Below are positions 29,183-40,228 of a stretch of 46,573 bases of DNA, piece after piece. The notes below the pieces were generated by a model. It was given only the letters and a program-made list of their open reading frames with translations, made no database searches and had not been told where the DNA came from. Made by a program: the position numbers and the translations under genes. Position 1 is the stretch's first letter. Each line of letters opens with the position of its first letter. This stretch comes from Mycobacterium sp. E3198 (lineage in GTDB: Bacteria; Actinomycetota; Actinomycetes; Mycobacteriales; Mycobacteriaceae), in the NCBI RefSeq assembly GCF_001667015.1, contig NZ_LZIS01000158.1, positions 1 to 46,573 on the forward strand, given 5' to 3'.

Positions 29183-29920
29183 CCGTCGATTTCGATCGGC
29201 TCGCTATCGGGCCGTCCACGAAGGTGATCGACGTCGGGTGCGGGGCGGGCCGGCATGCGTTCGAGGCCTACCGGCGAGGCGCCGACGTGATCGCCTTCGA
29301 TCGCGACGGGTCCGAATTGCGTTCCGTCGACACCATTCTGCGTGCGATGGCCGAAACCGGGGAGGCGCCGGCGGCGGCGTCGGCAAAGGTCGTCCTCGGG
29401 GACGCGCTGAGCCTGCCCTATCCCGACGAGACGTTCGACTGCGTCATTGCCTCGGAGATCCTCGAACACATCCCCCAGGACGACGCCGCGATCGCCGAAC
29501 TGGTCAGGGTCCTCAAAGTCGGTGGCACGCTGGCGGTCAGCGTCCCGCGCTGGCTGCCCGAGCGCGTGTGCTGGCTGCTTTCCGACGAATACCACGCCAA
29601 CGAGGGCGGCCACGTGCGCATCTACAAGGCGAGCGAGCTGCGACGCAAGATCGCCGGTGGCGGCATGGAATTGACGCATGCACATCACGCGCACGCGCTG
29701 CACTCGCCGTTCTGGTGGCTGAAATGCGCTGTCGGCGTGTCGAACCCCGACCATCCCGCGGTGGCCGCCTACCACAAGCTGCTGGTGTGGGACCTGATGC
29801 AACGGCCCAAGGTCACTCAGTTGGCCGAATCGCTGCTCAACCCGCTCGTCGGCAAGAGCGTGGCGATGTACTTCACCAAATCGAGCGTGACGGAAAGCGA
29901 AGCGGCCCTGGGGTATTCAG

Positions 29921-29934
<14 letters not shown>
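29176..29934 (+). CDS. Class I SAM methyltransferase (Methyltransf_11 type)
   Basis: The product is 252 aa. Motif I is KVIDVGCGAGRHAFEAYRRG, then DVIAFDRDG, and LGDALSLPYPDETFDCVIAS with EILEHIP, the classical ubiE-like signature. The start overlaps the last codons of the glycosyltransferase gene (ATGCTGA). The last third (SDEYHANEGGHVRIYKASEL) resembles methyltransferases acting on glycans or lipids, but no substrate can be named. The stop overlaps the next gene by 14 bp. Confidence 0.88.
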
Positions 29935-31658
<1,724 letters not shown>

Positions 31659-31719
31659 CTAGCTGGCGCCTTCAAGCCCCCGGCCAGCGGGATCGTCCGA
31701 ATCGCTTTACCATCGTGCT

Positions 31720-32385
31720 GTGCGCGTGTCTGCCCGCAACTGGGTCGATGCCGGCGTGGCGGTGGTCGTGATCGCAGCCGGGCTCACGATGCTGCCGTCC
31801 ACGACGCCGACGGCCGCCGCGGCGAGCTGTCCCCCGGTGCAGGTCGTCTTCGCGCGCGGCCGCTACGAATCGCCGGGCACCGGCGCGCTCGGCAACGCGT
31901 TCATCAGCGCCTTGCGGTCCAAGGTGTCGAAGAACATCGGCGTCTATGCCGTGAATTACCCAGCCGACACGCAGATCGACATCGGCGCCAACGACATGAG
32001 CCACCACATCCAGGGCATGGTCAACGACTGCCCGAACACCCGCCTGGTGCTGGGCGGCTATTCGCTGGGCGCGGCGGTCACCGACGTAGTGCTGGCGGCG
32101 CCCATCAGCGCGTTCGGTTTCGACAGCCCGCTGCCGCCGGGGATCGATCAGCACATCGCCGCCGTCGCGCTGTTCGGCAACGGAAGCCAGTGGGTCGGTC
32201 CGATCACGAACTTCAACCCGACCTACAACGACCGGACCATCGAGCTGTGCCACGGCGCGGATCCCATCTGCAACCCGGCCGACCCGAACACCTGGAAAGA
32301 AAACTGGCCGCAGCACCTGGCCAGCGCGTACATCGATGCCGGCATGGCCAACCAGGCCGCCGACTTCGTCGCGGGCAAGCTCTAA
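31720..32385 (+). CDS. Cutinase family protein
   Basis: The product is 221 aa from a GTG, with a signal segment ending TAAAASCPP. The cutinase triad is present: Ser115 in GGYSLGAA, Asp in GADPICNPAD, and His in WPQHLASAYID. VVFARGRYESPG near the N-terminus is the oxyanion region. It is more distant from the cutinase at 8922-9593 than a recent duplicate would be; GYSLG here replaces GYSQG. Its stop overlaps the convergent PPK2 stop by 4 bp. Confidence 0.92.
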   Translation: MRVSARNWVDAGVAVVVIAAGLTMLPSTTPTAAAASCPPVQVVFARGRYESPGTGALGNAFISALRSKVSKNIGVYAVNYPADTQIDIGANDMSHHIQGMVNDCPNTRLVLGGYSLGAAVTDVVLAAPISAFGFDSPLPPGIDQHIAAVALFGNGSQWVGPITNFNPTYNDRTIELCHGADPICNPADPNTWKENWPQHLASAYIDAGMANQAADFVAGKL

Positions 32386-33263
32386 TCCGCAGCCAGCAAC
32401 TTCTGCTTTGCGTCGGCCAGCTCCTGGGTGGTCGCGGCGTCGACCCGGGGATAGTGCGGATCAAGGCCGTTGAGCGTCTCGACAAGCACCGCGGAGGTCG
32501 ACAGGTGGCTGAACCATTTGTGGTCGGCGGGGATCACATGCCACGGCGCCCACTGGGTGCTGGTGTGGCTCAGCATGTCTGAGATGGCACGCTGGTAGTC
32601 GTCCCAAAACGCGCGCTCGCGCAGATCGGCGACCGAGAACTTCCAATTCTTCTCGGGTTCCTCGATGCGCTGGAGAAACCGGCGCTTCTGCTCGTCCTTG
32701 GACACGTTGAGGAAGATCTTGACGATGATCGTCCCGTTGTCCGTGAGGTAGCGCTCCCAGTTGTTGATGTCGCGGAACCGCCGCTTCCAAATGCCTTTCG
32801 AGTCAGGCGTCACCGCCGGCGGCCACAACTGGTCGGCGTGCACACGGGTGACCAAGACGTTCTCGTAGTGGGATCGGTTGAACACCGCGATCCGTCCGAG
32901 TTCCGGCAACGCCTTGTGGTGGCGCCACAGGTAGTCGTGCGCCCGTTCGGTCGCCGACGGCGCCTTGAAGCTGTGCACGTCGACACCCTCGGGGTTCAGC
33001 CCACTCATGACGTGTTTGATCGTGCCGTCTTTACCGGCCGCGTCGATCGCCTGAAGAACGATCAGCAGCGCGCGATCGGCCTGCGCGAAGAAGCGGTCCT
33101 GCAGTTCCACCAATGCGGCGGTGGCATCGGCCAGTGCCGCAAGGCCGGCGTCCTTCCCGAGCCCTTCGTCGCGGCGGCCGGGATCGAAATCCTTGGCGAG
33201 GTCGACCTTGGAGCCCGGCTTGACGCGCGTCGCGTCCGCCAGCCGTTTCCAGTCGCTGCTCAC
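32382..33263 (-). CDS. Polyphosphate kinase 2 (PPK2)
   Basis: The product is 293 aa from a GTG with GGGAGGCGAAT upstream. The Walker A region is IDAAGKDGTIKHVMSGLNPEG (Lys78) and the second nucleotide-binding segment is IAVFNRSHYENVLVTRVH. The C-terminal ADHKWFSHLSTSAVLVETL completes the PPK2 pattern. Family members transfer phosphate between polyphosphate and nucleotides, often making ATP or GTP from the diphosphate. It lies 101 bp downstream of the H+-ATPase on the same strand, so energy supply to the pump is an attractive but unproven link. Confidence 0.93.
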   Translation of the reverse strand: MSSDWKRLADATRVKPGSKVDLAKDFDPGRRDEGLGKDAGLAALADATAALVELQDRFFAQADRALLIVLQAIDAAGKDGTIKHVMSGLNPEGVDVHSFKAPSATERAHDYLWRHHKALPELGRIAVFNRSHYENVLVTRVHADQLWPPAVTPDSKGIWKRRFRDINNWERYLTDNGTIIVKIFLNVSKDEQKRRFLQRIEEPEKNWKFSVADLRERAFWDDYQRAISDMLSHTSTQWAPWHVIPADHKWFSHLSTSAVLVETLNGLDPHYPRVDAATTQELADAKQKLLAAD

Positions 33264-33364
33264 ATTCGCCTCCCAGTCCTTTTGTATCCATTGAACAGGC
33301 GGCCGCAATGCCGGCGGCGAGCGTGCCCGTGTCGCCGCGGCTCCGGTTGGGCGCGAGCGTCGAA

Positions 33365-35830
33365 TCAGCCTGTCGCGCGGACGGTTTGGGTTTTCCCGGC
33401 GGGATGGTGGTCGAGCCAGTGGTGGACAATCAGTTTGACCCGGTCTTCGACGAGGAACCAAAACACGGCGTAGGCCCATACGACCCCGGCCAAGCCCCAA
33501 CCGAGTGGCGTCATCGCCACGCCGTAGACAGAAATCACGGTGGCGATGCCCTGGGTCCCGACGACCGCCGTGAGCAAGACAGGGGATGGAAGGGGTCGCG
33601 ACCAGAACCGGTCACGGGTACGGGTAACGAACACCGTCAAATGTCCCGAGACCGACAGCTTGAGGTAGATCAGTGTGCGGATCAGGTCGTGACTGAGGCC
33701 GAAGACGTTGTCTGCCAGCGCGAAAAGCAAGAAGGTCTCGACGACGCCCAGCAGCCCGAGGGTGGTGGCGATGGTTAGCACACTGCGCATGTCCCATTTG
33801 ACGGGCTTAGCGGAGCCGCGCGCGCGGTCGTAGGCGATGGCCAGGATCGCGCCGTCGTTGAGCAGCGCCAACAACACGATCATCACGGCGGTGACCGGAA
33901 AGAAATTCATGAACACGATCGCCAGGGTGATCAGCAGCAGCACGCGGATGGTTTCCGCGATCCGGTAGGTTGCGTAACTGGTCATGCGGGCAAAGATCTC
34001 GCGGGCCTGGGCGATCGCGGCCACGATCACGGACAACCCCGGCGCGAGCAGCACCACGTCGGCCGCGGCCCGGGCCGCGTCGGTGGCCCCGGCCACCGCA
34101 ATGCCGGCGTCGGCCTGCTTGAGTGCGGGGGCGTCGTTGACCCCATCGCCGGTCATCCCCACGATGTGCCCGCGCGCCTGCAGCAACCGCACGATGCGGT
34201 ATTTGTGCTCCGGGAACACCTGTGCGAAACCGTCGGTGGCCTCGACCCGGGCGCCCGCATGGTCGTCGTCGGCGCCGTCGTCCAGGGTGCCGGCGTCCAG
34301 GATCTGCTCGCCCAGGCCGACCTGGCGGGCGATCTCGCGCCCGATCGCGACCTGGTCGCCGGTGACCATCTTGACGTCGATGCCGAGTTCCTTCGCGGCG
34401 CTGATGGTGGCCGCGGAGTCCTCGCGGGGCGGGTCGGCCAAGGCCACCACCCCCATCAGGCGCCACGAGCCATCGCCGTCCGTCCTGGCCACCGCCAGGG
34501 ATCGGTAGCCGTGGGTGGCGAACCGTTCGACCACGTCGCCGACCTCGGTGGCGGCGCCGTCGCCGTCACACAGGGCGGCGATGATTTGCGGGGCGCCCTT
34601 GCTGACCCGGAACGCCCGACCGCCGGGGTCGCGCACCGATGCCTCGGTGCGCTTGCTGACCGGGTCGAACGGGACGAACCGGTCCACCCGCATGGCCGGT
34701 GCCTCGCCGGCGGCGGCGAGCACGGCCAGGTCGATGAGGTCGTTGTCTTCGGCGCGCGACGCCAGCGCGGCGACCGCGAGCAGCTCGTCGTCGGTGACGG
34801 CGGCGACGGTCCAGCGGGCGGCGACCGCGAGACGGTTTTGGGTCAGCGTGCCGGTCTTGTCCGAGCACAACATGTCGATGCCGCCCAGTTCCTCGACCGA
34901 GGGCAGGTGGCTGACGACAGCCTGTTGGCGCGCCAGCTGACGCGCACCGACCGCCATCGTCACCGACAGCACCGCCGGCAGCGCCACCGGAATCGACGCG
35001 ATCGTCACCACCAGCGCGAACTCGAGGGTTTGCAGCACGGGATTGCCCCGGACCAGCGAGACCGCGACCGTCAACGTCACCAGGGCGACCGCGATCACGA
35101 TCAGGTAGTTGGCAATGCGCAGCACCGCGCGTTGGAAGTGGCTGACCGTGCCGGCGCTTTCCACGAGCGCGGTGGTCTTCCCCATGAACGACGACGCCCC
35201 GGTGGTGCACACCAGCGCGTCCGCTTCGCCGCGCACCAGCACCGACCCCGAATACAGGCTCTGGCCCTGCCCGCGGTGCACGGCCAGCGATTCGCCGGTC
35301 AGCGCCGACTGGTCCACCTCGAGCGTGACGTCGTCGAGCACCCGTAGGTCGGCGGGCACCACATCGCCGAGCCGCACCCGCACCACGTCGCCCGGCACCA
35401 ACTCGCGCACCGCGACCGTTGCCCACGCGCCGTCGCGCAACACCCGCGCGGAGGTAGCGAGCCGCTGCTTGAGCGCGGCGATCGCGTTGGCCGCCTGGTG
35501 TTCCTCGAAGTAGGCCACCAGCCCGTTCATCGCCAACAGCACCCCGATGATCACCGCGTCGGTCCAGTGCCGGGCGGCCAGCGACAGCGCCAGTGCGACC
35601 TCGATCATCCACGGGATGGGCGCCCAGAAGTATCCCAGAAATTCCAGCACCGGATTGCGTTGGCGCTCAACGATTTCGTTCGGGCCGTACTGCTGAAGCC
35701 GTTGCAGCGCTTCGGCGGCGGTCAAACCGGCCGCGGAGCTGTCCAGTTCGGTCAGCAGCTGCGGCAGCGGCAAGTCGGTCAATTTGTCGGGCGCTTCCGT
35801 CAACCCCGTCTCCCCACCTCGAGTGCTCAA
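33365..35830 (-). CDS. P-type H+-ATPase (PMA1/P-IIIA type)
   Basis: The product is about 821 aa from a TTG start; no ATG or GTG is better placed. Motifs: TGES (178-181), ASIPVALPAVL in transmembrane segment 4, CSDKTGTLTQN with the phosphorylated Asp324, GDGVNDAPALK and LLALLNDGAILAIAYD in segment 6. These are the signatures of plasma-membrane proton pumps of the plant and fungal type, which also occur in some bacteria and archaea. The regulatory C-terminal tail of plant pumps is absent. About ten membrane segments are present. Together with PPK2 it forms a likely two-gene unit. Confidence 0.93.
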   Translation of the reverse strand: MSTRGGETGLTEAPDKLTDLPLPQLLTELDSSAAGLTAAEALQRLQQYGPNEIVERQRNPVLEFLGYFWAPIPWMIEVALALSLAARHWTDAVIIGVLLAMNGLVAYFEEHQAANAIAALKQRLATSARVLRDGAWATVAVRELVPGDVVRVRLGDVVPADLRVLDDVTLEVDQSALTGESLAVHRGQGQSLYSGSVLVRGEADALVCTTGASSFMGKTTALVESAGTVSHFQRAVLRIANYLIVIAVALVTLTVAVSLVRGNPVLQTLEFALVVTIASIPVALPAVLSVTMAVGARQLARQQAVVSHLPSVEELGGIDMLCSDKTGTLTQNRLAVAARWTVAAVTDDELLAVAALASRAEDNDLIDLAVLAAAGEAPAMRVDRFVPFDPVSKRTEASVRDPGGRAFRVSKGAPQIIAALCDGDGAATEVGDVVERFATHGYRSLAVARTDGDGSWRLMGVVALADPPREDSAATISAAKELGIDVKMVTGDQVAIGREIARQVGLGEQILDAGTLDDGADDDHAGARVEATDGFAQVFPEHKYRIVRLLQARGHIVGMTGDGVNDAPALKQADAGIAVAGATDAARAAADVVLLAPGLSVIVAAIAQAREIFARMTSYATYRIAETIRVLLLITLAIVFMNFFPVTAVMIVLLALLNDGAILAIAYDRARGSAKPVKWDMRSVLTIATTLGLLGVVETFLLFALADNVFGLSHDLIRTLIYLKLSVSGHLTVFVTRTRDRFWSRPLPSPVLLTAVVGTQGIATVISVYGVAMTPLGWGLAGVVWAYAVFWFLVEDRVKLIVHHWLDHHPAGKTQTVRATG

Positions 35831-35913
35831 TTGCGCACATTCCCACCGTCAGTGGAGAAGCAGTAGGGCCGAATGCCCCCAATGCGACGAACTAGCGCCA
35901 CCCGCGGCGTCAA

Positions 35914-36894
35914 TCAGGTGGGCGGCTTAACGCAGCTATCGGTCAATTGCGCGGCCAGGTCGTCGAGCGCGATCCCGCGCGCGGCCGCGAGCGCGGCGAG
36001 CACGTCGGAGGCGTGACTCGGTGCGACACCGTAGCGCTCGGACAGCAGCCGGGCGGCGGCCGCGATGTTGGCAGCCGGGTTACTCCGGCTCGCGGCCCGA
36101 CGGGGACCCGCGCGCTTGGCTTGGGCGGCGGCGGCCTGATGGACCTCGCCCACGATCCCGGGCAGCACCGCGCCGTCGTACCACTGCAGCCAGCGGCCGC
36201 ATTGATTCGCCAGCGTTCGGACGTGCCGCAGGTCGGCATCGTCCGGAACGGTGTCGCGGCGACGGTCGTGGGTCGAGACGATCCCCCGGACCTTTCCGTC
36301 GTCGTCGACGATCGGGGTGGACACGCACGAGCGGACCTCGTTCGCCTGCAGGATTTCCCGGGCGGCCTCGCTGAACAACGGCGAGCTGTCAACGTCGGCG
36401 ACCACCACTTGGCGGGCACCGCCAAACGCGTGCCCGCACGGCGTTCCGGGTTCGTCCAGGTAGCTGAACGCGTCGGCGAAGTCCTGCCCGAAACCGCGCG
36501 TGCCTTCGATCTGCAGCCCGCCGTGCACCGGGTCGCGCAGCTGAACGGTGCCCCGGTCGGTGCCGCAGCGGGTGACCGCAGCCCGCATCAACTCCGTCAG
36601 CACCTCGCTGCGGTTCGAACACGCGCGGCCCCCGATAGTGAATGGCAGGGGCGGCGGCGACCCGGAGGGCGTCGATCGTCCGTCGCTACCAGGCGACAGC
36701 AATTCGGCGGCCACGGCACGCAGCTTCACATTGCGACGCTGCGAGACGTCCCGCAACACGTCGAAGGCCGCCTGATCGTCCAGCCCGTAGCGGCGCTGGA
36801 GCGCCGCGATGGCGAGGCGAATGGTCGTTCGCGACAGCCTGGCTCCCAGAGACAGGGGTGTTGTCTTGGGTGCGTCGCCGGTAGTAACAGCCAT
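35914..36894 (-). CDS. GAF protein flanked by two ANTAR-like segments
   Basis: The product is 326 aa from an ATG with GAGGGGGACC upstream. The N-terminus (about 22-67, IRLAIAALQRRYGLDDQAAF) has the ANTAR pattern, an RNA-binding antiterminator fold. The middle (about 95-240) is a GAF domain (FSYLDEPGTPCGHAFGGARQ, VRSCVSTPIVDDDGKVRGIV). The C-terminus (about 275-320, AARLLSERYGVAPSHASDVL) again looks ANTAR-like. GAF-ANTAR proteins bind RNA hairpins to prevent termination in response to signals. Two ANTAR segments in one chain are unusual; the second could be a degenerate dimerisation copy. It may regulate a nearby operon, but no target hairpin is identified. Confidence 0.8.
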   Translation of the reverse strand: MAVTTGDAPKTTPLSLGARLSRTTIRLAIAALQRRYGLDDQAAFDVLRDVSQRRNVKLRAVAAELLSPGSDGRSTPSGSPPPLPFTIGGRACSNRSEVLTELMRAAVTRCGTDRGTVQLRDPVHGGLQIEGTRGFGQDFADAFSYLDEPGTPCGHAFGGARQVVVADVDSSPLFSEAAREILQANEVRSCVSTPIVDDDGKVRGIVSTHDRRRDTVPDDADLRHVRTLANQCGRWLQWYDGAVLPGIVGEVHQAAAAQAKRAGPRRAASRSNPAANIAAAARLLSERYGVAPSHASDVLAALAAARGIALDDLAAQLTDSCVKPPT

Positions 36895-37209
36895 CGGTCC
36901 CCCTCGCTCACCAGGAGCGCGTCATGAAAATTTGGGGGACCGACTGCTTGATCAACCCAGACCTGGCTGGACCATATACCACGGTCACCATGTCGCTGGT
37001 GAAATTTCCGTTTCCGGTCGGCTCGGCCGGCGGCTATCTCAGGTGTGCGCCTCGATATCGCGCTCAACGAGCGCCGTCGTTTGGGTGCTTTCGACGCGAA
37101 GAAAACGGCTTAAATCGGCCGGCCGACCCGCGAAAGTGCAACTGCCGACGCATTTTCCGCGAGAAGCACCGTCGCTAGTTGCACTCTCGTGATCTAAAAG
37201 AAGCGGAAT
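36895..37209. other. 315-bp gene-free stretch with repeat
   Basis: No convincing gene. A 13-bp inverted repeat (CGAAAGTGCAACT at 37131-37143 and AGTTGCACTCTCG at 37177-37189, 12 of 13 paired) and the palindrome TCGGCCGGCCGA (37116-37127) are the only structures seen. The region is richer in A and T than its neighbours. Confidence 0.6.
37131..37189. repeat. Inverted repeat CGAAAGTGCAACT / AGTTGCACTCTCG
   Basis: The 13-bp arms pair at 12 of 13 positions across a 33-nt spacer. A related CGAAAGT/ACTTTCG arrangement occurs at the right end of the window (about 46424-46467), so this may be a dispersed intergenic palindrome family. Confidence 0.6.
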
Positions 37210-37407
37210 TCAGGCGGGGGTGTCGGTGCTCGAGTACAGCTTGAAGTCGCGGGTAACCCGGCCGCCCGACGCGGCGGCCTGCCGACGAGCTAAATAAGAC
37301 GGATGGCGGCGCATCGCCGCGCGGCGCTCGCGTTCCTGGCGGCGAGCAGCAATCCACGCCGGATGAGACTGAAGGAAAATGACCGTCGCCCCCGGTGCAT
37401 CCGCCAC
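37210..37407 (-). CDS. Small basic protein of unknown function
   Basis: The product is 65 aa from a GTG at 37407 with a strong ribosome binding site (GGGAGGAG eight bases upstream). The longer frame to 37524 adds an implausible N-terminus. The sequence has a hydrophobic start (GATVIFLQSHPAWIAARRQE) then an arginine-rich middle and ends YSSTDTPA. I do not recognise a family. The strong ribosome binding site is the main reason to accept it. It is isolated, divergent from the GH16 gene. Confidence 0.5.
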   Translation of the reverse strand: MADAPGATVIFLQSHPAWIAARRQERERRAAMRRHPSYLARRQAAASGGRVTRDFKLYSSTDTPA

Positions 37408-37661
37408 GATTCCAACTCCTCCCGAGCAACCCGCAAAGCTATCAACAGTGGTTATCGGTTCGTGATTCCAGAATGCCCTGCCAATCCTGAGACCAAACCA
37501 CACGCCAAGGTGAGAATTAGCCATGAATTTCGGCGCAATCCAAAACCGCTAACCTGCCGTCGTCCGATTGCGTCCGGCGGCGAACCACACCCTAACGGCG
37601 GTCACCGACAACATTTCCCGTTTCGCATCCGCACTGCGCCTGCTGCTATCGTGCGTTGCTT

Positions 37662-38504
37662 ATGCCAGAGATCGACCGCCGCCGCATGATCCTGACGGCC
37701 GGGATCGGAGTGCTGGCAGCCGCGCTGCCGCTCCCCGAGGCCCGGGCCCACCCGCGCCGACCCGGATCGCCCGAGGCCCCACCGCCCGCCGCGCCCAGCG
37801 GCCAGGCCGGGGCCTACATCTTCTCCGACGAGTTCGACGGCCCGGCCGGCTCGGCCCCCGATGCGTCGAAGTGGGGCGTGGCCAAAGCCCGCGAGACGAT
37901 CAAGGACCCGACGTATTGGGAACTGCCCGAGCACATCGGGCAGTACCGCGATGACCGCAAGAACGTCTTTCTCGACGGCAACTCCAACCTCGTCCTGCGC
38001 GCCGCGAAGGACGGACCCACCTACTACAGCGGCAAGGTCCAAAGCCTGTGGCGCGGCGGCGTGGGGCACACCTGGGAGGCGCGGATCAAGCTCAATTGCC
38101 TGACCGCCGGCGCCTGGCCGGCCTACTGGCTGGGCAACGACGATCAGGGCGAGATCGACGTCATGGAGTGGTACGGCAACGGCAAGTGGCCCTCGGCCAC
38201 CACCGTCCACGCCAAGGCGAACGGCGGCGAATGGAAGACCCATAACATCGCGGTGGACAGCGCCTGGCACACCTGGCGCACCCAGTGGGATGACGCCGGC
38301 ATCCGGTTCTGGAAGGACTACACCGACGGGGCGGCGCCCTACTTCGACGTCCCGGCGAGCTCGCTGCCGGATTGGCCGTTCAACCGCCCCGGCTACACCG
38401 TTTTCCCGGTCTTCAACCTCGCGGTCGCCGGTTCCGGCGGAGAGGACCCCGGACCGGGAACCTATCCCGCCGACATGCTGATCGACTGGATACGCGTCTG
38501 GTAG
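37662..38504 (+). CDS. GH16 family endo-beta-1,3-glucanase-like protein
   Basis: The product is 280 aa from the ATG at 37662 (a TTG at 37656 gives MLMPE, as annotated in M. tuberculosis). It has a twin-arginine-like start (DRRRMILTAG), the GH16 catalytic motif GEIDVMEW with Glu164, Asp166 and Glu169, and the beta-sandwich strands WEARIKLNCL and YTVFPVFNLAVAGSGG. It is a clear homologue of M. tuberculosis Rv0315, reported as a secreted beta-1,3-glucanase with immune effects. It converges on the methyltransferase gene with 8 bp between stops. Confidence 0.93.
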   Translation: MPEIDRRRMILTAGIGVLAAALPLPEARAHPRRPGSPEAPPPAAPSGQAGAYIFSDEFDGPAGSAPDASKWGVAKARETIKDPTYWELPEHIGQYRDDRKNVFLDGNSNLVLRAAKDGPTYYSGKVQSLWRGGVGHTWEARIKLNCLTAGAWPAYWLGNDDQGEIDVMEWYGNGKWPSATTVHAKANGGEWKTHNIAVDSAWHTWRTQWDDAGIRFWKDYTDGAAPYFDVPASSLPDWPFNRPGYTVFPVFNLAVAGSGGEDPGPGTYPADMLIDWIRVW

Positions 38505-38512
38505 GACCGGCG

Positions 38513-39346
38513 TCAGCCGAATTCCAGCAGGGTGTACGCCCCGCGGAGCGGCTTCGTGGGGCCGAACCGCCAGAACGCGGGGAACAGGGTCCCGAAAAAC
38601 AAGCCCCGCCCTTTCGGCATCGAGATGTCGTGCACCGCTCGGACCCCGGGCATGGTGTTCGCCAGATCCGCCAGTTGACGCGTCGACAGGCTGAACGGCA
38701 TCGGCGGCACCCGGTAGCGTCTGGACGACAACAGTCCCCTCGGAGCCAGCTTCTTGACGAAGATCGGCGGCAGGTCAAAGAACATCTGCCCCCCGGGAAA
38801 CCGTTTGGCGCATTCTGCGATCAGCCCCATAGCCTCGTGTGGTTGCAGGTACATCAGCAGGCCCTCGGCGGTGATGAATACGCCGTTGCTGCTGTTAACC
38901 GCGGGCATCCAGCTGTAGTCGAGCGCCGACTGTGCCAGGTGGGTGATCCGCGAGGATTGCGGCAACAGGCGCTGCCGAAGTTGGACGACGGGCGGCAGAT
39001 CCACTGAGACCCAACGGAAGTGCGCGTGTGGCAGCGCGCCGTCCAGACGCCAGAAGCTCGTCTGGAAGCCTTCGGCGAGTGCGACGACGGTTGCCTCGGG
39101 ATGTTTGGTGAGGTACCCGATCGCGCACCGGTCGACGGCCAGTGAGCGCAACGCCATCTCCTGGCCTTTACGGCCGAATTTCTCGAAGTCGAAGTCGATG
39201 GCCTCGACGAGCTCGACGGCCATCGGGTCGTCGATGATCGGGTCTGGACGACCCGCCTGGTCGGCCCTGCCGTAGAGGGTCAACAGTGCGGTCTCCGAGA
39301 CGCCCGTCAGCAGCCTGGCGTCCACCTTGTCGTTGGCCCGACTCAT
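38513..39346 (-). CDS. LCM-type (PF04072) SAM methyltransferase
   Basis: The product is 277 aa. It matches the leucine carboxyl methyltransferase-like group that is expanded in mycobacteria: DARLLTGVSETALLTLYGRA, an ATVVALAEGFQTSFWRLDG segment in place of the usual motif I, VSVDLPPVVQLRQRLLP and FITAEGLLMYLQPHEA. The substrate is unknown. The ATG at 39346 is 7 bp after the stop of the gene at 39354-40199, so the two are translationally coupled. The longer start at 39379 would overlap that gene. Confidence 0.87.
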   Translation of the reverse strand: MSRANDKVDARLLTGVSETALLTLYGRADQAGRPDPIIDDPMAVELVEAIDFDFEKFGRKGQEMALRSLAVDRCAIGYLTKHPEATVVALAEGFQTSFWRLDGALPHAHFRWVSVDLPPVVQLRQRLLPQSSRITHLAQSALDYSWMPAVNSSNGVFITAEGLLMYLQPHEAMGLIAECAKRFPGGQMFFDLPPIFVKKLAPRGLLSSRRYRVPPMPFSLSTRQLADLANTMPGVRAVHDISMPKGRGLFFGTLFPAFWRFGPTKPLRGAYTLLEFG

Positions 39347-39353
39347 CGTGGTG

Positions 39354-40199
39354 TCAGTGCGCAAGGAGCGCGGTTGCACTCCAGACCCTGCGGCCCGGGC
39401 GACGCGGGTCCGGTTCGGGCAGCCAGGTCATCGGGTGCATCCACAGCGGCAAGCGGCGGAACCGGTGGGCGGCGACGTAGAGCGCTTGCACCTCGACCGT
39501 GCGCCAGCCGAGGCCCTCGAAGAAGGCCAGGCCGTTCTCGGGCGCGAACTTGAACGGCGCGTTCTGCAGCATGCCGGCCATCTTCTTATTCATCATCCGC
39601 TTCAGGCCCGGGCCCGCGAAATCGAGCATCCACCAATTGATTTCGGGGCGCGTGAACGCCGCCGACAGCGCGATGACGTCGCTTTCGTCCAGGTACATCA
39701 ACAGGCCTTCGGTCAGTACCAGCGCTTTGCGGGCGCCGGCCAGCGCCTCATCGAGGAACGCGCCCCGGGCCGCCGCGTCGGCCAGGTCGACGGCGGTCCG
39801 CGTCAGCCGGCAGCGCGGCGTCTGGTCGGCCAGCAGCTGCGTCTTCTCCTCGAGCAACTTCGGCAGATCCGCCTCGATCCACGTCAGGTCGGCCGGCAGG
39901 CCCAAACGGTATGGCCGGGTGTCCAAACCCGCGGCCAGGTTCAGCACCCGGTCGCAGCCGGCGGCGATCGCTTCGGCGATGGCGTCGTCGATGATCTTGG
40001 TGCGCGCGACGAGCCACCAGCCGTTACGGGTCGACCGCGGCACGTTGGCGACGATTTCGCGGCCGTGTTCGCCCGCGAGGCGCTCGGCAAGCGGGTCGCT
40101 GAAAAGCGCGTCGGGACGGGCCGATTCGGTCGCCCGGTGCAACGCCGTCCACCGAGCAGTGTCCGAGACGTGGGTGATCGTGTGTCTGGGGGCTGACAT
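39354..40199 (-). CDS. LCM-type (PF04072) SAM methyltransferase
   Basis: The product is 281 aa. Motif RVLNLAAGLDTRPYRLGLPA is the motif I variant of this group, followed by LTWIEADLPKLLEEK and LVLTEGLLMYLDESDV. It is of the same family as the protein encoded at 38513-39346 but only distantly similar to it. Mycobacteria carry many such genes, mostly without known substrates. The ATG at 40199 is 29 bp after the end of the secreted-protein gene upstream on this strand, giving a three-gene unit. Confidence 0.87.
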   Translation of the reverse strand: MSAPRHTITHVSDTARWTALHRATESARPDALFSDPLAERLAGEHGREIVANVPRSTRNGWWLVARTKIIDDAIAEAIAAGCDRVLNLAAGLDTRPYRLGLPADLTWIEADLPKLLEEKTQLLADQTPRCRLTRTAVDLADAAARGAFLDEALAGARKALVLTEGLLMYLDESDVIALSAAFTRPEINWWMLDFAGPGLKRMMNKKMAGMLQNAPFKFAPENGLAFFEGLGWRTVEVQALYVAAHRFRRLPLWMHPMTWLPEPDPRRPGRRVWSATALLAH

Positions 40200-40228
40200 A
40201 TGTGCGTTATAGCAGCCACATCGCCGCC

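Noticed and set aside
36924..37178. 84-codon plus-strand frame in the AT-richer gap
   Set aside because: No ribosome binding site, no resemblance to known proteins, and it crosses the 37131-37189 inverted repeat.
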